Shown piece after piece: positions 46,438 to 55,107 of a stretch of DNA of 64,000 nucleotides. The notes under the pieces are model-generated. The model saw only the letters and a program-made list of their open reading frames with translations, did no database searches and was not told the origin of the DNA. Made by a program: the position numbers and the translations under genes. Source of the stretch: Belnapia sp. F-4-1 (lineage in GTDB: Bacteria; Pseudomonadota; Alphaproteobacteria; Acetobacterales; Acetobacteraceae); assembly GCF_000802185.1 (NCBI RefSeq), contig NZ_KN676113.1, forward strand, positions 5,030,028 through 5,094,027. Reading direction: 5' to 3'. The first letter of the stretch is position 1. Each line of letters starts with the position of its first letter.

Positions 46438-47634
46438 TTGTCTCTCGATGCCGCCCAATTCCTCGCCGACCTAGACCGACTGCGGCAGATCGGCGCCTAC
46501 CGCACCGGCGTGCACCGTCCGACCTTCGGCTCCGAGGACATGGAAAGTCGGCACTGGCTCGCCGCGGCCATGGAGGCGGCGGGGCTGGAGGCGCGGATCG
46601 ACGGCATCGGCAATGTCCTCGGCCGCCATCGCGGGCCAGGGCCGCATGTGCTGGCGGGCAGCCATATCGAGACGCAGAACCAGGCAGGCTGGCTGGACGG
46701 CGTGCTCGGCGTCGTCGCCGCCCTCGCCCTTGCCCGCGCCGGCCTCCCGGTCGATGTCTGCGCCTATGCGGATGAGGAGGGGCATTGGGGCGACTTCCTC
46801 GGCAGCCGCAGCCTCATCGGCGCGGTGGACGAGGCGGAGTTGGACGCGGCGCGCAACCGTCATGACGGCCGCCCGCTGCGCGAGGCGCTGCGGGAGGCCG
46901 GGCTTGCCGGGCGCGAGCGGCTGCGGCTGGAGCCCGGGCGGTACAGGGGGGCCTTCGAGCTGCACATAGAACAGGGAACGCAGCTGGAGCAGGCCGGGAT
47001 GCGTATCGGCGTGGTCACCGGCATCGTCGGCATCCGGCAGTGGAGGATCACCATCACCGGCCAGCAGGACCATACCGGCGGCACCACCATGGCCGAGCGG
47101 CGCGATGCCGGGCTGACAACGGTTCGGCTGCTGGCGGCGCTCGACCAGGCGATGCCGATGGCGGCCGGCCCGCGCAGCGTCTGGACCACCGGGCGCATCC
47201 TGCTGGAGCCGAACGCGCCGCAGATCATCCCCGGTCGGGCGGAGATCACCTTCTCCTTCCGCGACCTCTCGCCCGAGATCATGGACCGGATGGAGGACTG
47301 CCTCCGCCGCGTGGTGCAGGAGAGCAACCGGCGCGAGCGCTGCCCGGCGGTGCTGGAGCCGATCGGCCACACCGCCCCCTCCCCCTGCGACCCGGCGATG
47401 CGGGCGGCGCTGCGCGGGGCGGCCGAGCAACTCTGCCCCGGCGCCTGGACGGAGATGCCGAGCGGGGCGATTCATGACAGCCAGATCCTCGCCCGCGTCA
47501 TGCCGGTGGCGATGCTCTTCGTGCCCTCCATCGGCGGCATCAGCCACCACTGGGCGGAGGATACCAAGCGGGAGGACCTGGCGCTCGGGATGGAAGTGCT
47601 GTTCGAGGGGGCCCGGCGTTTCCTCGCGCGCTGA
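46438..47634 (+). CDS. M20-family N-carbamoyl-amino acid/allantoate-type amidohydrolase
   Basis: A 398-residue zinc hydrolase related to N-carbamoyl-L-amino acid hydrolase, allantoate amidohydrolase and beta-ureidopropionase. Metal-site motifs are LAGSHIETQNQAGWLDGVLG (His76, Asp87), DEEGHWGDFLGSR (Glu113-Glu114) and ELHIEQG, with a terminal GGISHHWAED histidine. The family normally has aspartate at the position of Glu78, so SHIET is a conservative departure from HxD. The start is TTG at 46438, with AAGGAAA 8 nt upstream, and no better start is visible. It converges with the GNAT gene. The substrate is unknown. Confidence 0.87.
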   Translation: MSLDAAQFLADLDRLRQIGAYRTGVHRPTFGSEDMESRHWLAAAMEAAGLEARIDGIGNVLGRHRGPGPHVLAGSHIETQNQAGWLDGVLGVVAALALARAGLPVDVCAYADEEGHWGDFLGSRSLIGAVDEAELDAARNRHDGRPLREALREAGLAGRERLRLEPGRYRGAFELHIEQGTQLEQAGMRIGVVTGIVGIRQWRITITGQQDHTGGTTMAERRDAGLTTVRLLAALDQAMPMAAGPRSVWTTGRILLEPNAPQIIPGRAEITFSFRDLSPEIMDRMEDCLRRVVQESNRRERCPAVLEPIGHTAPSPCDPAMRAALRGAAEQLCPGAWTEMPSGAIHDSQILARVMPVAMLFVPSIGGISHHWAEDTKREDLALGMEVLFEGARRFLAR

Positions 47635-47638
47635 GCCC

Positions 47639-48151
47639 TCAGCGGCGCGACTGGCCCCAGATCTCGTACTCGCCCTCATGCGGGGCGGGGAGGCTGCCGA
47701 GGGTGCGAAAGGTGGAGCCGAGGCGCGCGGCCAACGCCTTGGAGGGTAGATTCTCAGCCCGGATCACATGGATGACCTTTGTCCAGCCCAGCGTGCCGAA
47801 GCTCCAGGCGATGGCGGCGCGGGCGGCTTCCTCGGCATGGCCCTGGCCCCAGGCGGCGCGGATCAATGCCCAACCGATCTCGGGCCCCGGCCAGCCATGC
47901 GGCCGCCAGGGGCCCACGCGGCCGATCCAGCGGCCCGTCTCCCGTTCGATCACTGAGAACATGCCGAAGCCGTGCAGCGCCCAGGAGCCGGCGACGGTGG
48001 CGAGGCCGCGCCAGGCGCCGAGCGGGGTCTGCACCCCGCCGATGAAGCGGGCCGCCGCCTCGTCGCCCATCAGTTCGGTCCAGCCGGCGAGGTCTTCCTC
48101 GCGCGGCGGGCGGAGCAGGAGGCGCGCGGTCTCGAGGCGCGGCCCCTCCAT
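47639..48151 (-). CDS. GNAT-family N-acetyltransferase (RimJ/RimL-like)
   Basis: A 170-residue acetyltransferase. The opening LETARLLLRPPREEDLAGWTELM and EIGWALIRAAWGQGHAEEAARAAIAWSF match the RimJ/RimL-type Acetyltransf_3 domain, where the latter segment is the acetyl-CoA pyrophosphate loop (QGHAEEA variant of Q/RxxGxG/A). ENLPSKALAARLG completes the fold. It follows the TPP-enzyme gene by 3 nt and is probably co-transcribed. The acceptor molecule is unknown. Confidence 0.85.
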   Translation of the reverse strand: MEGPRLETARLLLRPPREEDLAGWTELMGDEAAARFIGGVQTPLGAWRGLATVAGSWALHGFGMFSVIERETGRWIGRVGPWRPHGWPGPEIGWALIRAAWGQGHAEEAARAAIAWSFGTLGWTKVIHVIRAENLPSKALAARLGSTFRTLGSLPAPHEGEYEIWGQSRR

Positions 48152-48154
48152 CCC

Positions 48155-49693
48155 CTAGATCATCAGCTCGATGAGGAAGGGGCCGGGGCGCGAGAAGCTC
48201 TGCGACATCAGGTCGCCGAGCGCCTCGAGCGTCGTCGCCTGCGCGGCCTCGACACCCATGGAGTTAGCGAGCTGGACCCAGCCGATATCGGGGTTGCCGA
48301 GGTCGAGCATGTCCATCGCCGTCCGCCCCGGATTGGCGCCGACATTGCGGTACTCGCCGAGCAGGATCTGGTACTTGCGGTTCGAGAGCAGCACCGTCGT
48401 CACCGGCAGCTTCTCGCGCGCCTGGGTCCAGAGGCCCTGCACCGTGTACATGGCGCTGCCGTCGGCCTGCAGGCCGATGACGCGGCGGCCGCCGCCGGCG
48501 ATCGCCGCGCCGACCGCGACGGGGATGCCGTAGCCGATGGCGCCGCCGCAATTCTGCAGCCAGTCATGCGCCGGCGCCGCCACCGTCTCGGGGAAGAAGC
48601 CGCGGCCATAGGTGACGGACTCATCGACCACGATCGAATGCTCCGGCATCAGCGCGGCGACGGCGCGGGCGAGGCCCTCGGGCGACAGGGCGCCGCGCGG
48701 CGCCTCGGGCCGCGGCCCGGCTGCAGGGATGGCCGCCGCCGGGGCGCCCAGCTCGTCGGCCAGCGCGGCAAGCGCCGCCTCCGCATCCTGCTCGTAGCGG
48801 GTCAGCAGGTGGACGGCGGCATCGGCCGGGTAGAGGCGGCTCGGCTTGCCGGGATAGCCGAAGAAGCCGATCGGCTCCTTGGCATTGACCAGCACGAGGT
48901 GCTGCACGTCCGCCAGCGCGGCCAGCGCCTGGTCCACCACATAGGGCACGCGGTCGAGCGGCAGGCGGCCCTGGCCGCGCTGGGTGCGGGCATTCGACCC
49001 TTCGGCCAGCAGCCGGCAGCCGGTGGCGGCGGCAATGCGGTGGGCCTGCCGTTGCGCGCCCTCGGTCAGGGCGAGGCCGCCGAGCAGCAGCAGGACGCCG
49101 CGCTGCTCGCGGAGGATGCGGGCAACCTGCTTCACCGCATTCGGGTCGGCGACGGGGGCGGCGGGGACGGGCAGCGGCTGCGCGACGACGCCGCCCTCGT
49201 TCCAGGACGAGTCGGAGGGCAGGATCAGCGTGGCAATCTGGCCGGGCGAGGTGCGGGCGGCCTGGATGGCCGTCGCGGCATCGGCGCCGACATCCTCCGA
49301 GCGGGTCGTGGTGCGGGTCCAGGCGGAGACGCCGCGGGCCCAGCCCTCGGTGTCTGCGGTCAGCGGCGCGTCGAAAGGCCGGTGGTAGACCGCCTGGTCG
49401 CCGACGATGTTGACGATGCCGGAGCGGGCGCGGCGGGCATCGTGCAGGCCGGCAAGGCCGTTGGCGAGGCCCGGGCCGCAATGCAGCAGGGTCGAGGCCG
49501 GCTTGCCGGCGATGCGCCAGTAGCCATCCGCCGCGCCGGTGACGATGTTCTCCTGCAGGCCGAGCACGCAGCGCATGCCGGGGATGCGGTCGAGCGCGGC
49601 CACGAAATGCATCTCGCTGGTGCCGGGGTTGGAGAAGCAGACATCCACCCCTCCCCCGAGGAGGGTGTTCACCAGGCTTTCGGCTCCGTTCAC
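48155..49693 (-). CDS. Thiamine-diphosphate-dependent enzyme, acetolactate synthase large-subunit-like
   Basis: A 512-residue TPP enzyme. The cofactor-activating glutamate lies in LGLQENIVTGAADGY near residue 50, and the TPP/Mg motif is LQADGSAMYTVQGLW ending at LLSNRKYQ. At 512 residues it is shorter than true acetohydroxyacid synthases, and no regulatory subunit gene is adjacent. A benzoylformate- or sulfopyruvate-decarboxylase-like role is therefore equally possible. The start is GTG at 49693, with GAGAGGACC upstream. It is divergent from an NMT1-type receptor gene and followed by a GNAT gene. Confidence 0.85.
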   Translation of the reverse strand: MNGAESLVNTLLGGGVDVCFSNPGTSEMHFVAALDRIPGMRCVLGLQENIVTGAADGYWRIAGKPASTLLHCGPGLANGLAGLHDARRARSGIVNIVGDQAVYHRPFDAPLTADTEGWARGVSAWTRTTTRSEDVGADAATAIQAARTSPGQIATLILPSDSSWNEGGVVAQPLPVPAAPVADPNAVKQVARILREQRGVLLLLGGLALTEGAQRQAHRIAAATGCRLLAEGSNARTQRGQGRLPLDRVPYVVDQALAALADVQHLVLVNAKEPIGFFGYPGKPSRLYPADAAVHLLTRYEQDAEAALAALADELGAPAAAIPAAGPRPEAPRGALSPEGLARAVAALMPEHSIVVDESVTYGRGFFPETVAAPAHDWLQNCGGAIGYGIPVAVGAAIAGGGRRVIGLQADGSAMYTVQGLWTQAREKLPVTTVLLSNRKYQILLGEYRNVGANPGRTAMDMLDLGNPDIGWVQLANSMGVEAAQATTLEALGDLMSQSFSRPGPFLIELMI

Positions 49694-49796
49694 GGCGCGG
49701 TCCTCTCGTTTGATGGGCGCAGGGTGCAGGGGCTTGCGGCAGTGGGCAAGATGGGGCGGCCCATGGCAGGCTGTTGCGCAGCCGGGGGAGAAGGGC

Positions 49797-50825
49797 ATGG
49801 CCGCAGAACGCTTCATCGTCTCGCGCCGGGTGGCGCTGGGGCTGGCCACGGGGCCGCTGCTGGTGGCGGCGGGCCCGGTGCGGGCGCAGCCGCGGCTCGA
49901 CCGGGTGAGCTTCGTCACCAACTGGCGGGCCCAGGCGGAGCATGGCGGCTTCTACCAGGCGCAGGCGGCGGGGCTCTACCGCGCCGCGGGGCTCGAGGTG
50001 GAGCTGCGCTCGGGCGGGCCGCAGATCAACCCGGCGCAGCTGCTGATCGGCGGGCGGGTCGACATGGCGATGGGCAACGGGCTCGGGGCGCTGGGCTTCG
50101 TGCGGGAGGGCATCCCCTTCCTCTGCGTCGCCGCCGTGTTCCAGAAGGACCCGGTGGTGCTGATCGGGCATCCGGGCCAGGGGATCACGGATTTCTCCTC
50201 GCTGAAGGGGCGGCCGGTGCTGATCAGCGCCGAGCCGCGAGTCACCTGGTGGCCCTATGTGCGGCAGAAGTACGGGCTGAGCGACGAGCAGGTGCGGCCC
50301 TATACCTTCAGCCTGGCGCCCTTCCTGGCCGACAAGCGGGTGGTGCAGCAGGGCTATCTGGGCAGCGAGCCCTTCTCCATCCGGCAGCAGGGTGTGGAGC
50401 CGGTGGTGCTGCTGGTGCATGACAGCGGCTTCCAGGACTATGGCACCACCATCAATGTCGGGGCGAAGACGCTCGCCGAGCGGCGCGAGGTGATCGGGCG
50501 CTTCGTCGAGGCCAGCCTCCAGGGCTGGGACCAGTACCTGAAGGGCAAGGCCGGCGGCTTCGACACCGACGGCGCCAACCGTCTGATCCGCCAGCAGAAC
50601 CCGGAGATGGGCGAGGACCTCATCGCCTATGGGACGGAGATGATGAACCGGGAGGGCATCGTGCGCTCGGGCGATGCACTCGCCCTCGGCATCGGGGCGA
50701 TGACGGAGGCGCGCTGGGCGGCGCTCCACGAGGCGGCGACGCAGGTGGGCGTGGTGCCGCGGGGGATGGAATGGCGGCGGGCCTTCGACCTGGGGCTGGT
50801 CAACAAGGGCATCGGGAAAGCCTAA
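49797..50825 (+). CDS. NMT1/SsuA-type ABC substrate-binding protein
   Basis: A 342-residue periplasmic receptor. It has a twin-arginine-type signal (FIVSRRVALGLATGPLLVAAG, cleaved near VRAQ) and then the NMT1 opening VSFVTNWRAQAEHGGFYQAQAAGLYRAAGLEVEL (in parts). GGRVDMAMGNGLGAL and VTWWPYVRQKYGL follow. GGGGGAGAAGG precedes the ATG. The matching ATPase and permease genes lie at 51292 and 52026, separated from it by an AbrB-like gene. Substrates in this family include thiamine precursors, sulfonates, nitrate and aromatic acids. Confidence 0.9.
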   Translation: MAAERFIVSRRVALGLATGPLLVAAGPVRAQPRLDRVSFVTNWRAQAEHGGFYQAQAAGLYRAAGLEVELRSGGPQINPAQLLIGGRVDMAMGNGLGALGFVREGIPFLCVAAVFQKDPVVLIGHPGQGITDFSSLKGRPVLISAEPRVTWWPYVRQKYGLSDEQVRPYTFSLAPFLADKRVVQQGYLGSEPFSIRQQGVEPVVLLVHDSGFQDYGTTINVGAKTLAERREVIGRFVEASLQGWDQYLKGKAGGFDTDGANRLIRQQNPEMGEDLIAYGTEMMNREGIVRSGDALALGIGAMTEARWAALHEAATQVGVVPRGMEWRRAFDLGLVNKGIGKA

Positions 50826-50874
50826 ATCCTTGAGGATCGGGCCCTGCCAAGCCCTTGCCGCACCTCGTTCTGGT

Positions 50875-50903
50875 TTGACAATTTTAGGAATTTAGTCTTT
50901 TAT
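50875..50903 (+). promoter_or_regulatory. Predicted sigma-70 promoter of the AbrB-like gene
   Basis: A perfect TTGACA at 50875-50880 is followed, after exactly 17 nt, by TTTTAT at 50898-50903 (4 of 6 match to TATAAT). The spacer is AT-rich, in sharp contrast with the surrounding genome. The AbrB-like gene starts 36 nt downstream. An alternative -10, TATGCT, lies 3 nt further on with a 20-nt spacer. Confidence 0.7.
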
Positions 50904-50938
50904 GCTGGTCCCGGCATGGGGCCGGGATGGAGGATCGC

Positions 50939-51178
50939 ATGCTCGTCCGGGTTTCGCCGCAATGGCAAATCACCATCCCCACCGCGCTCCGCGCCCGCTT
51001 CGGCCAGACTAGGCAGGCGGAGCTGCGGATGGAGAACGGCGTGCTGATGGTGCGGCCGGTCATCGCCTCCTCCGCCGATTGGGTGGAAAGCCAGTTCGCG
51101 CCGCAGGGAATCACCAAGGAGGTGCTGTGGGAGGCGATGCGGGTGATCGAGGCGCGGCGGCGCAAAGCAGGAATTTGA
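50939..51178 (+). CDS. AbrB/MazE-type DNA-binding protein, orphan
   Basis: A 79-residue protein with a swapped-hairpin AbrB N-terminus: MLVRVSPQWQITIPTALRARF matches the strand-turn-strand pattern, where QITIP is the core. The C-terminal half (DWVESQFAPQGITKEVLWEA) is helical. The start at 50939 is chosen because GGAGG lies 5 nt before it; an in-frame ATG at 50927 lacks spacing. AbrB-type proteins next to a PIN- or MazF-type toxin act as antitoxins, but no toxin gene follows. The gene and its AT-rich flanks interrupt an NMT1-type ABC operon. Confidence 0.8.
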   Translation: MLVRVSPQWQITIPTALRARFGQTRQAELRMENGVLMVRPVIASSADWVESQFAPQGITKEVLWEAMRVIEARRRKAGI

Positions 51179-51291
51179 TTATTTTCCTATAACTCGAATG
51201 AAGGCTTGGAGGTAAGGGGTATCCCGCCCTTGCCGCCCGCGCCTTCCTCCCTTCATCCTGCCCCGATGCCGCCCCTGCCCTTCCCCCTCGC

Positions 51292-52029
51292 GTGACGCTC
51301 GTCGCCCTGGATGGCGTGGGCAAGCGCTTCGCCAGCGGGACGGAGGCGCTGCGAGGCATCGACCTCAAGATCGAGGCGGGGGAATTCCTCTCGTTGCTGG
51401 GTCCTTCGGGCTGCGGGAAGTCGACCCTGCTGCGGCTGATCGCGGGCCTCGCCGAGCCGAGCAGTGGGCGGATCGCCCGGGCGGCCTCGCGCCAGGTCGG
51501 CTTCGTCTTCCAGGAGGCGACGCTGCTGCCCTGGTCGGATGCCATCACCAATGTGCGGCTGCCGCTGCGGCTGGCGGGCGTGGCGCGCGCCGAGCAGGAG
51601 GCGCGGGCGGCGGAGGCGCTGGCGCAGGTGGGGCTTGGCGGCTTCGAGCGGGCCTATCCGCGGGAGCTGTCGGGAGGGATGCGGATGCGCGTCTCCATCG
51701 CGCGCGCGCTGGTGACGCGGCCGAGCCTGCTGCTGATGGACGAGCCCTTCGCTGCCCTCGACGAGCTGACGCGGCACCGGCTGAACGACGACCTGCTGGC
51801 GCTCTGGGCGGGAAGCGGGGTGACGGTGGTCTTCGTCACCCATTCGGTCTTCGAAAGCGTCTACCTGTCCTCGCGCATCCTCGTCATGGCGGCGCGGCCA
51901 GGGCGGGTGGCGGCGGAGGTGCGCCTCGACGAGCCGGCGCCGCGGCCGGAGGGGTTCCGCACCTCGGCCGGCTATGCGGCGCTCTGCCGACGGGCGACCG
52001 AGGCGCTGGAAGGGGCGATGCGGGCATGA
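51292..52029 (+). CDS. Nitrate/sulfonate/taurine-type ABC transporter ATP-binding protein
   Basis: A 245-residue ATPase with Walker A GPSGCGKSTLL, Q-loop in FVFQEATLLPWSD (the LLPW form is typical of the SsuB/TauB branch), signature LSGGMRMRVSIARAL, Walker B LLLMDEPFAALDEL and switch histidine in FVTHSVFESVYL. The start is GTG at 51292 without a clear Shine-Dalgarno. The permease gene overlaps its end by 4 nt. It presumably works with the NMT1-type receptor at 49797. Confidence 0.92.
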   Translation: MTLVALDGVGKRFASGTEALRGIDLKIEAGEFLSLLGPSGCGKSTLLRLIAGLAEPSSGRIARAASRQVGFVFQEATLLPWSDAITNVRLPLRLAGVARAEQEARAAEALAQVGLGGFERAYPRELSGGMRMRVSIARALVTRPSLLLMDEPFAALDELTRHRLNDDLLALWAGSGVTVVFVTHSVFESVYLSSRILVMAARPGRVAAEVRLDEPAPRPEGFRTSAGYAALCRRATEALEGAMRA

Positions 52030-52808
52030 GGCGATGGGCGGACTGGTTGGCCCCAACCCTGGTCGGGCTGCTCGTGCTCGGGGGGTGGGAGGCGGCCGTC
52101 AGGCTGCTGGAGGTGCCGGCCTACCAAGTGCCGGGGCCCGCAGCCATTGCGCGGGCGTTGGCGGAGGATTGGCCGCTCTTCCGCTCCTCCATGCTGGTGA
52201 CGCTGCGGATCGCACTGCTCGCCCTGCTGCTGGCGGTGACGCTGGGCGGGTTGCTCGCGGTAATCTTCGCGCAGTCGCGCTGGGTGGAGCGGGCCTTCTT
52301 TCCCTATGCCGTGGTGCTGCAGGTGACGCCGGTGGTGGCGATCGCGCCGCTGATCCTGATCTGGGTGGACGATGTCACCCTCAGCCTGCTGATTTGCGCC
52401 TGGATCGTCGCCTTCTTCCCCATCCTGTCGAACACCGTGCTCGGGCTGAACAGCGCCGACCGAAACCATGTGGAGCTGTTCCGCCTTTATGGCGCGACGC
52501 GGTGGCAGACCTTGTGGCTGCTGCGGCTGCCGGGGGCGCTGCCCTTCTTCCTCGCGGGGCTCCGGGTAGCGGGGGGGCTGGCGCTGATCGGGGCGGTCGT
52601 CGCCGAGTTCGTGGCGGGTGCGGGCGGGACGGGCTCCGGCCTCGCCTTCCGTATCCTGGAGGCGGGGTATCAGCTGAAGATCCCCCGCATGTTCGCAGCC
52701 CTTGCGCTGATCTCGGCGCTCGGCATCGCCATCTTCGCCGTGCTCGGCCTCGTCCAGCATCTGTTGCTCCGGCGCTGGCACGAGAGCGCGATGCGGCCGG
52801 AGGGCTAG
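52026..52808 (+). CDS. Nitrate/sulfonate/taurine-type ABC transporter permease
   Basis: A 260-residue inner-membrane permease with about six hydrophobic segments. It opens [22 protein letters not shown] and has the cytoplasmic coupling loop [30 protein letters not shown], which is the SsuC/TauC EAA-type loop. [22 protein letters not shown] follows. The ATG overlaps the ATPase stop by 4 nt. The end overlaps the convergent chemoreceptor gene by 4 nt. Confidence 0.92.
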   Translation: MRRWADWLAPTLVGLLVLGGWEAAVRLLEVPAYQVPGPAAIARALAEDWPLFRSSMLVTLRIALLALLLAVTLGGLLAVIFAQSRWVERAFFPYAVVLQVTPVVAIAPLILIWVDDVTLSLLICAWIVAFFPILSNTVLGLNSADRNHVELFRLYGATRWQTLWLLRLPGALPFFLAGLRVAGGLALIGAVVAEFVAGAGGTGSGLAFRILEAGYQLKIPRMFAALALISALGIAIFAVLGLVQHLLLRRWHESAMRPEG

Positions 52809-54997
52809 GCCGCACGGAGGCGGCGGAGGACGGTGTCGATGACCCCGCCGAGCGCCGTCGCGTCGCGGGAGAGCTGATCGGCGACCTCCCGCAGCTCGCC
52901 GGCGCTGCGGCCGACGCCGAGGACGGCTCCGTTCACCTCGCCGATATTCGCGGTGACGGAGCGGGTGTCGCCGGCGGCGTTCTGGACGCTGCGGGCGATC
53001 TCCTGCGTCGTCGCGCCCTGCTGCTCGATGGCTGCGGCGATGGCGGTCGCCACCTGGTCCATCTGCCCGATCACCTCGGCCACGCGGCGGATCATCGTTG
53101 CCGTATCCTGGGTGGCCCGCTGCATGTCCGTCACCTGGGCAGCGATCTCCTCGGTCGCCTTCGCGGTCTGGGCGGCGAGGTTCTTGACCTCGGAGGCGAC
53201 GACGGCGAAGCCCTTGCCGGCCTCGCCGGCGCGGGCCGCCTCGATCGTCGCATTCAGCGCCAGCAGGTTGGTCTGGCCGGCGATGTCCTGGATGAGCTGG
53301 ACGACGCCGCCGATGCGCTCCGAGCTGGCGGTGGTGCCGATCACCTGGCGGTCCGCCTCCTGGGCAAGGCGCACGGCCTCGGCGGCGATCTCGGTCGAGC
53401 GGTCCATCTGGCGGCCGACCTCGGCGACGGAGCAGGCCAGCTCCTCGGCGGCGGCGGCCACGGTCTGGACATTGCCGCTGGCGCGATCGGCGGCCTGGCC
53501 GGCGGCCTCGGACTGGCCAGCGGTGCGGCCCGTCGCCTCCGCCATCGCCTGGGCGCTCTCGCCCACGCGCTGGGCGATCTGCAGCACCCCCTGGGCGGTG
53601 CGCTGGACCGAGGCCTCGATCTCCTCGGCAGCGGAAAGCATGGCGGCGCGGCGGGCGGCTTCGGTGGCTTCCTGGTCGCGCTCGCGCTGGATGCGGGCCT
53701 CGACCAGGTCGGTCTGCATGCGGGTGAGCGCGGCGGCCAGACTGGCGATCTCGTCCCGGCCGGCGACGGCAAGGCGCTGGTCGAGGTGGCCGCCCGCGAT
53801 GCCCTCGGCGAAGGCGACGCAGTCGCGGACCGGGCGGACGATGCCGCCGGCGGCGAGCACCATGGCGCCGATGCCGAACGCCGCGACCGCGATGCCGGCT
53901 GCGAGCTGCAGCAGCGCATCCGTCCGGTTGCGGGCCGCGAGCTCGGTGCCGAGCTGGGTGGCGGCGGCGAGCGCCACGGTGCGCGGCACCTCGACCAGCA
54001 CGCTCCACGGCTTGCCGGTATTGCCGAGGATGATGGGCGAGAAGGCGCGCAGCGAGTCGGTCGAGCGATCGAGGGCGGCGACGGCGCGGCCTTCCTGCAC
54101 GGTGCGGAGATCCGCCTGCCAGTCGGGGCTCAGCGGCGCGAAGGTCTGGCCGATCTGCGCCGGGTGGTTCGAGCTGGCGACGACGAGGCCCATGTTGCTG
54201 ACGATGGTGACGGCGGCGCGGCCGCCATAGAGCTGGGCGGCCACATCGGTCGCCAGCTTCTGCACGAAGGCGAGGTTGAAATCGGCGCCGGCGACGCCGA
54301 GGAAGCGACCCTCCCGCTTGATCGGCACCGAGAGGGTCGCCAGCAGCAGATTGCGCCCCTGCACCACATAGGGCAGCGGGTCGAGCACGCTTTCGCGGCC
54401 ATGCTCGCGCGGGCCGAGATACCAGCCGCCCTTCATCACGCCGTTCGGGTGGAGGTCGCGGCTTTCATACTCGACGAGCGGCTGCAGGCCGATGCGGCCC
54501 GTGGCGTCGCGGTTCCAATAGGGAACGAAGCGGCCGGTATCGTCCGTCCCGGTCCTCTGCTGGCCGCGGTAGAAGGCGTCGGCCCCGTCGAGCGCATCCG
54601 GCTCCCAGGCGGTGTATGTGCCGTTGAGGTTGGGTTCGTTGGAGAGGACGGAGGCGAGGACGCGGTTCATCTGGCTGCGCCGAAGCTCCGGCTCCAGGCC
54701 GGAGTCGGGCGCGGCGAGGACGGCGAAGGTCGAGCTCAGGGCACGGGCGGCATCGAGAGCGGTGCGGAATTCGAGGCGGATGCGGTTGGCCTGCACCGCG
54801 GCGACACTGCCGAGATAGTCGACGGCACCCTGGTCGAGCAGGGCCTCCGTCCGGGTTTCGACCACCCCCGCGGTGCGGAAGGCGGTGTAGAGGTTCCAGC
54901 CGGTCAGGCTCATCCCGGTGGCGAGGAGGCAGACGCCGGAGAGGGCGGCAATCCTGGTGCGGACGGAACGGAACTGGAGTGTCGGCACTGCTTGCAT
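52805..54997 (-). CDS. Methyl-accepting chemotaxis protein with dCache-type sensor
   Basis: A 730-residue chemoreceptor. Membrane segment 1 is at about residues 15-40 ([20 protein letters not shown]). The periplasmic region to about residue 345 resembles a double-Cache sensor ([31 protein letters not shown]). Segment 2 is near residue 370 ([21 protein letters not shown]). A HAMP domain follows ([20 protein letters not shown]), then a signalling domain whose tip reads [21 protein letters not shown], nearly canonical. The ATG at 54997 is favoured over a TTG at 55057; both have weak ribosome-binding sites. No other chemotaxis gene is nearby. Confidence 0.9.
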   Translation of the reverse strand: MQAVPTLQFRSVRTRIAALSGVCLLATGMSLTGWNLYTAFRTAGVVETRTEALLDQGAVDYLGSVAAVQANRIRLEFRTALDAARALSSTFAVLAAPDSGLEPELRRSQMNRVLASVLSNEPNLNGTYTAWEPDALDGADAFYRGQQRTGTDDTGRFVPYWNRDATGRIGLQPLVEYESRDLHPNGVMKGGWYLGPREHGRESVLDPLPYVVQGRNLLLATLSVPIKREGRFLGVAGADFNLAFVQKLATDVAAQLYGGRAAVTIVSNMGLVVASSNHPAQIGQTFAPLSPDWQADLRTVQEGRAVAALDRSTDSLRAFSPIILGNTGKPWSVLVEVPRTVALAAATQLGTELAARNRTDALLQLAAGIAVAAFGIGAMVLAAGGIVRPVRDCVAFAEGIAGGHLDQRLAVAGRDEIASLAAALTRMQTDLVEARIQRERDQEATEAARRAAMLSAAEEIEASVQRTAQGVLQIAQRVGESAQAMAEATGRTAGQSEAAGQAADRASGNVQTVAAAAEELACSVAEVGRQMDRSTEIAAEAVRLAQEADRQVIGTTASSERIGGVVQLIQDIAGQTNLLALNATIEAARAGEAGKGFAVVASEVKNLAAQTAKATEEIAAQVTDMQRATQDTATMIRRVAEVIGQMDQVATAIAAAIEQQGATTQEIARSVQNAAGDTRSVTANIGEVNGAVLGVGRSAGELREVADQLSRDATALGGVIDTVLRRLRAA

Positions 54998-55107
54998 CCA
55001 CGCTGGGCAGCCGGCGCCGGATTGCGCTTGGCCTCGGCGGTGGAATCTGCGGGCCAAACATTACGATTCCGCTTATACCTTCGGACGGCTGGGGCGGAGC
55101 CGCCGCC

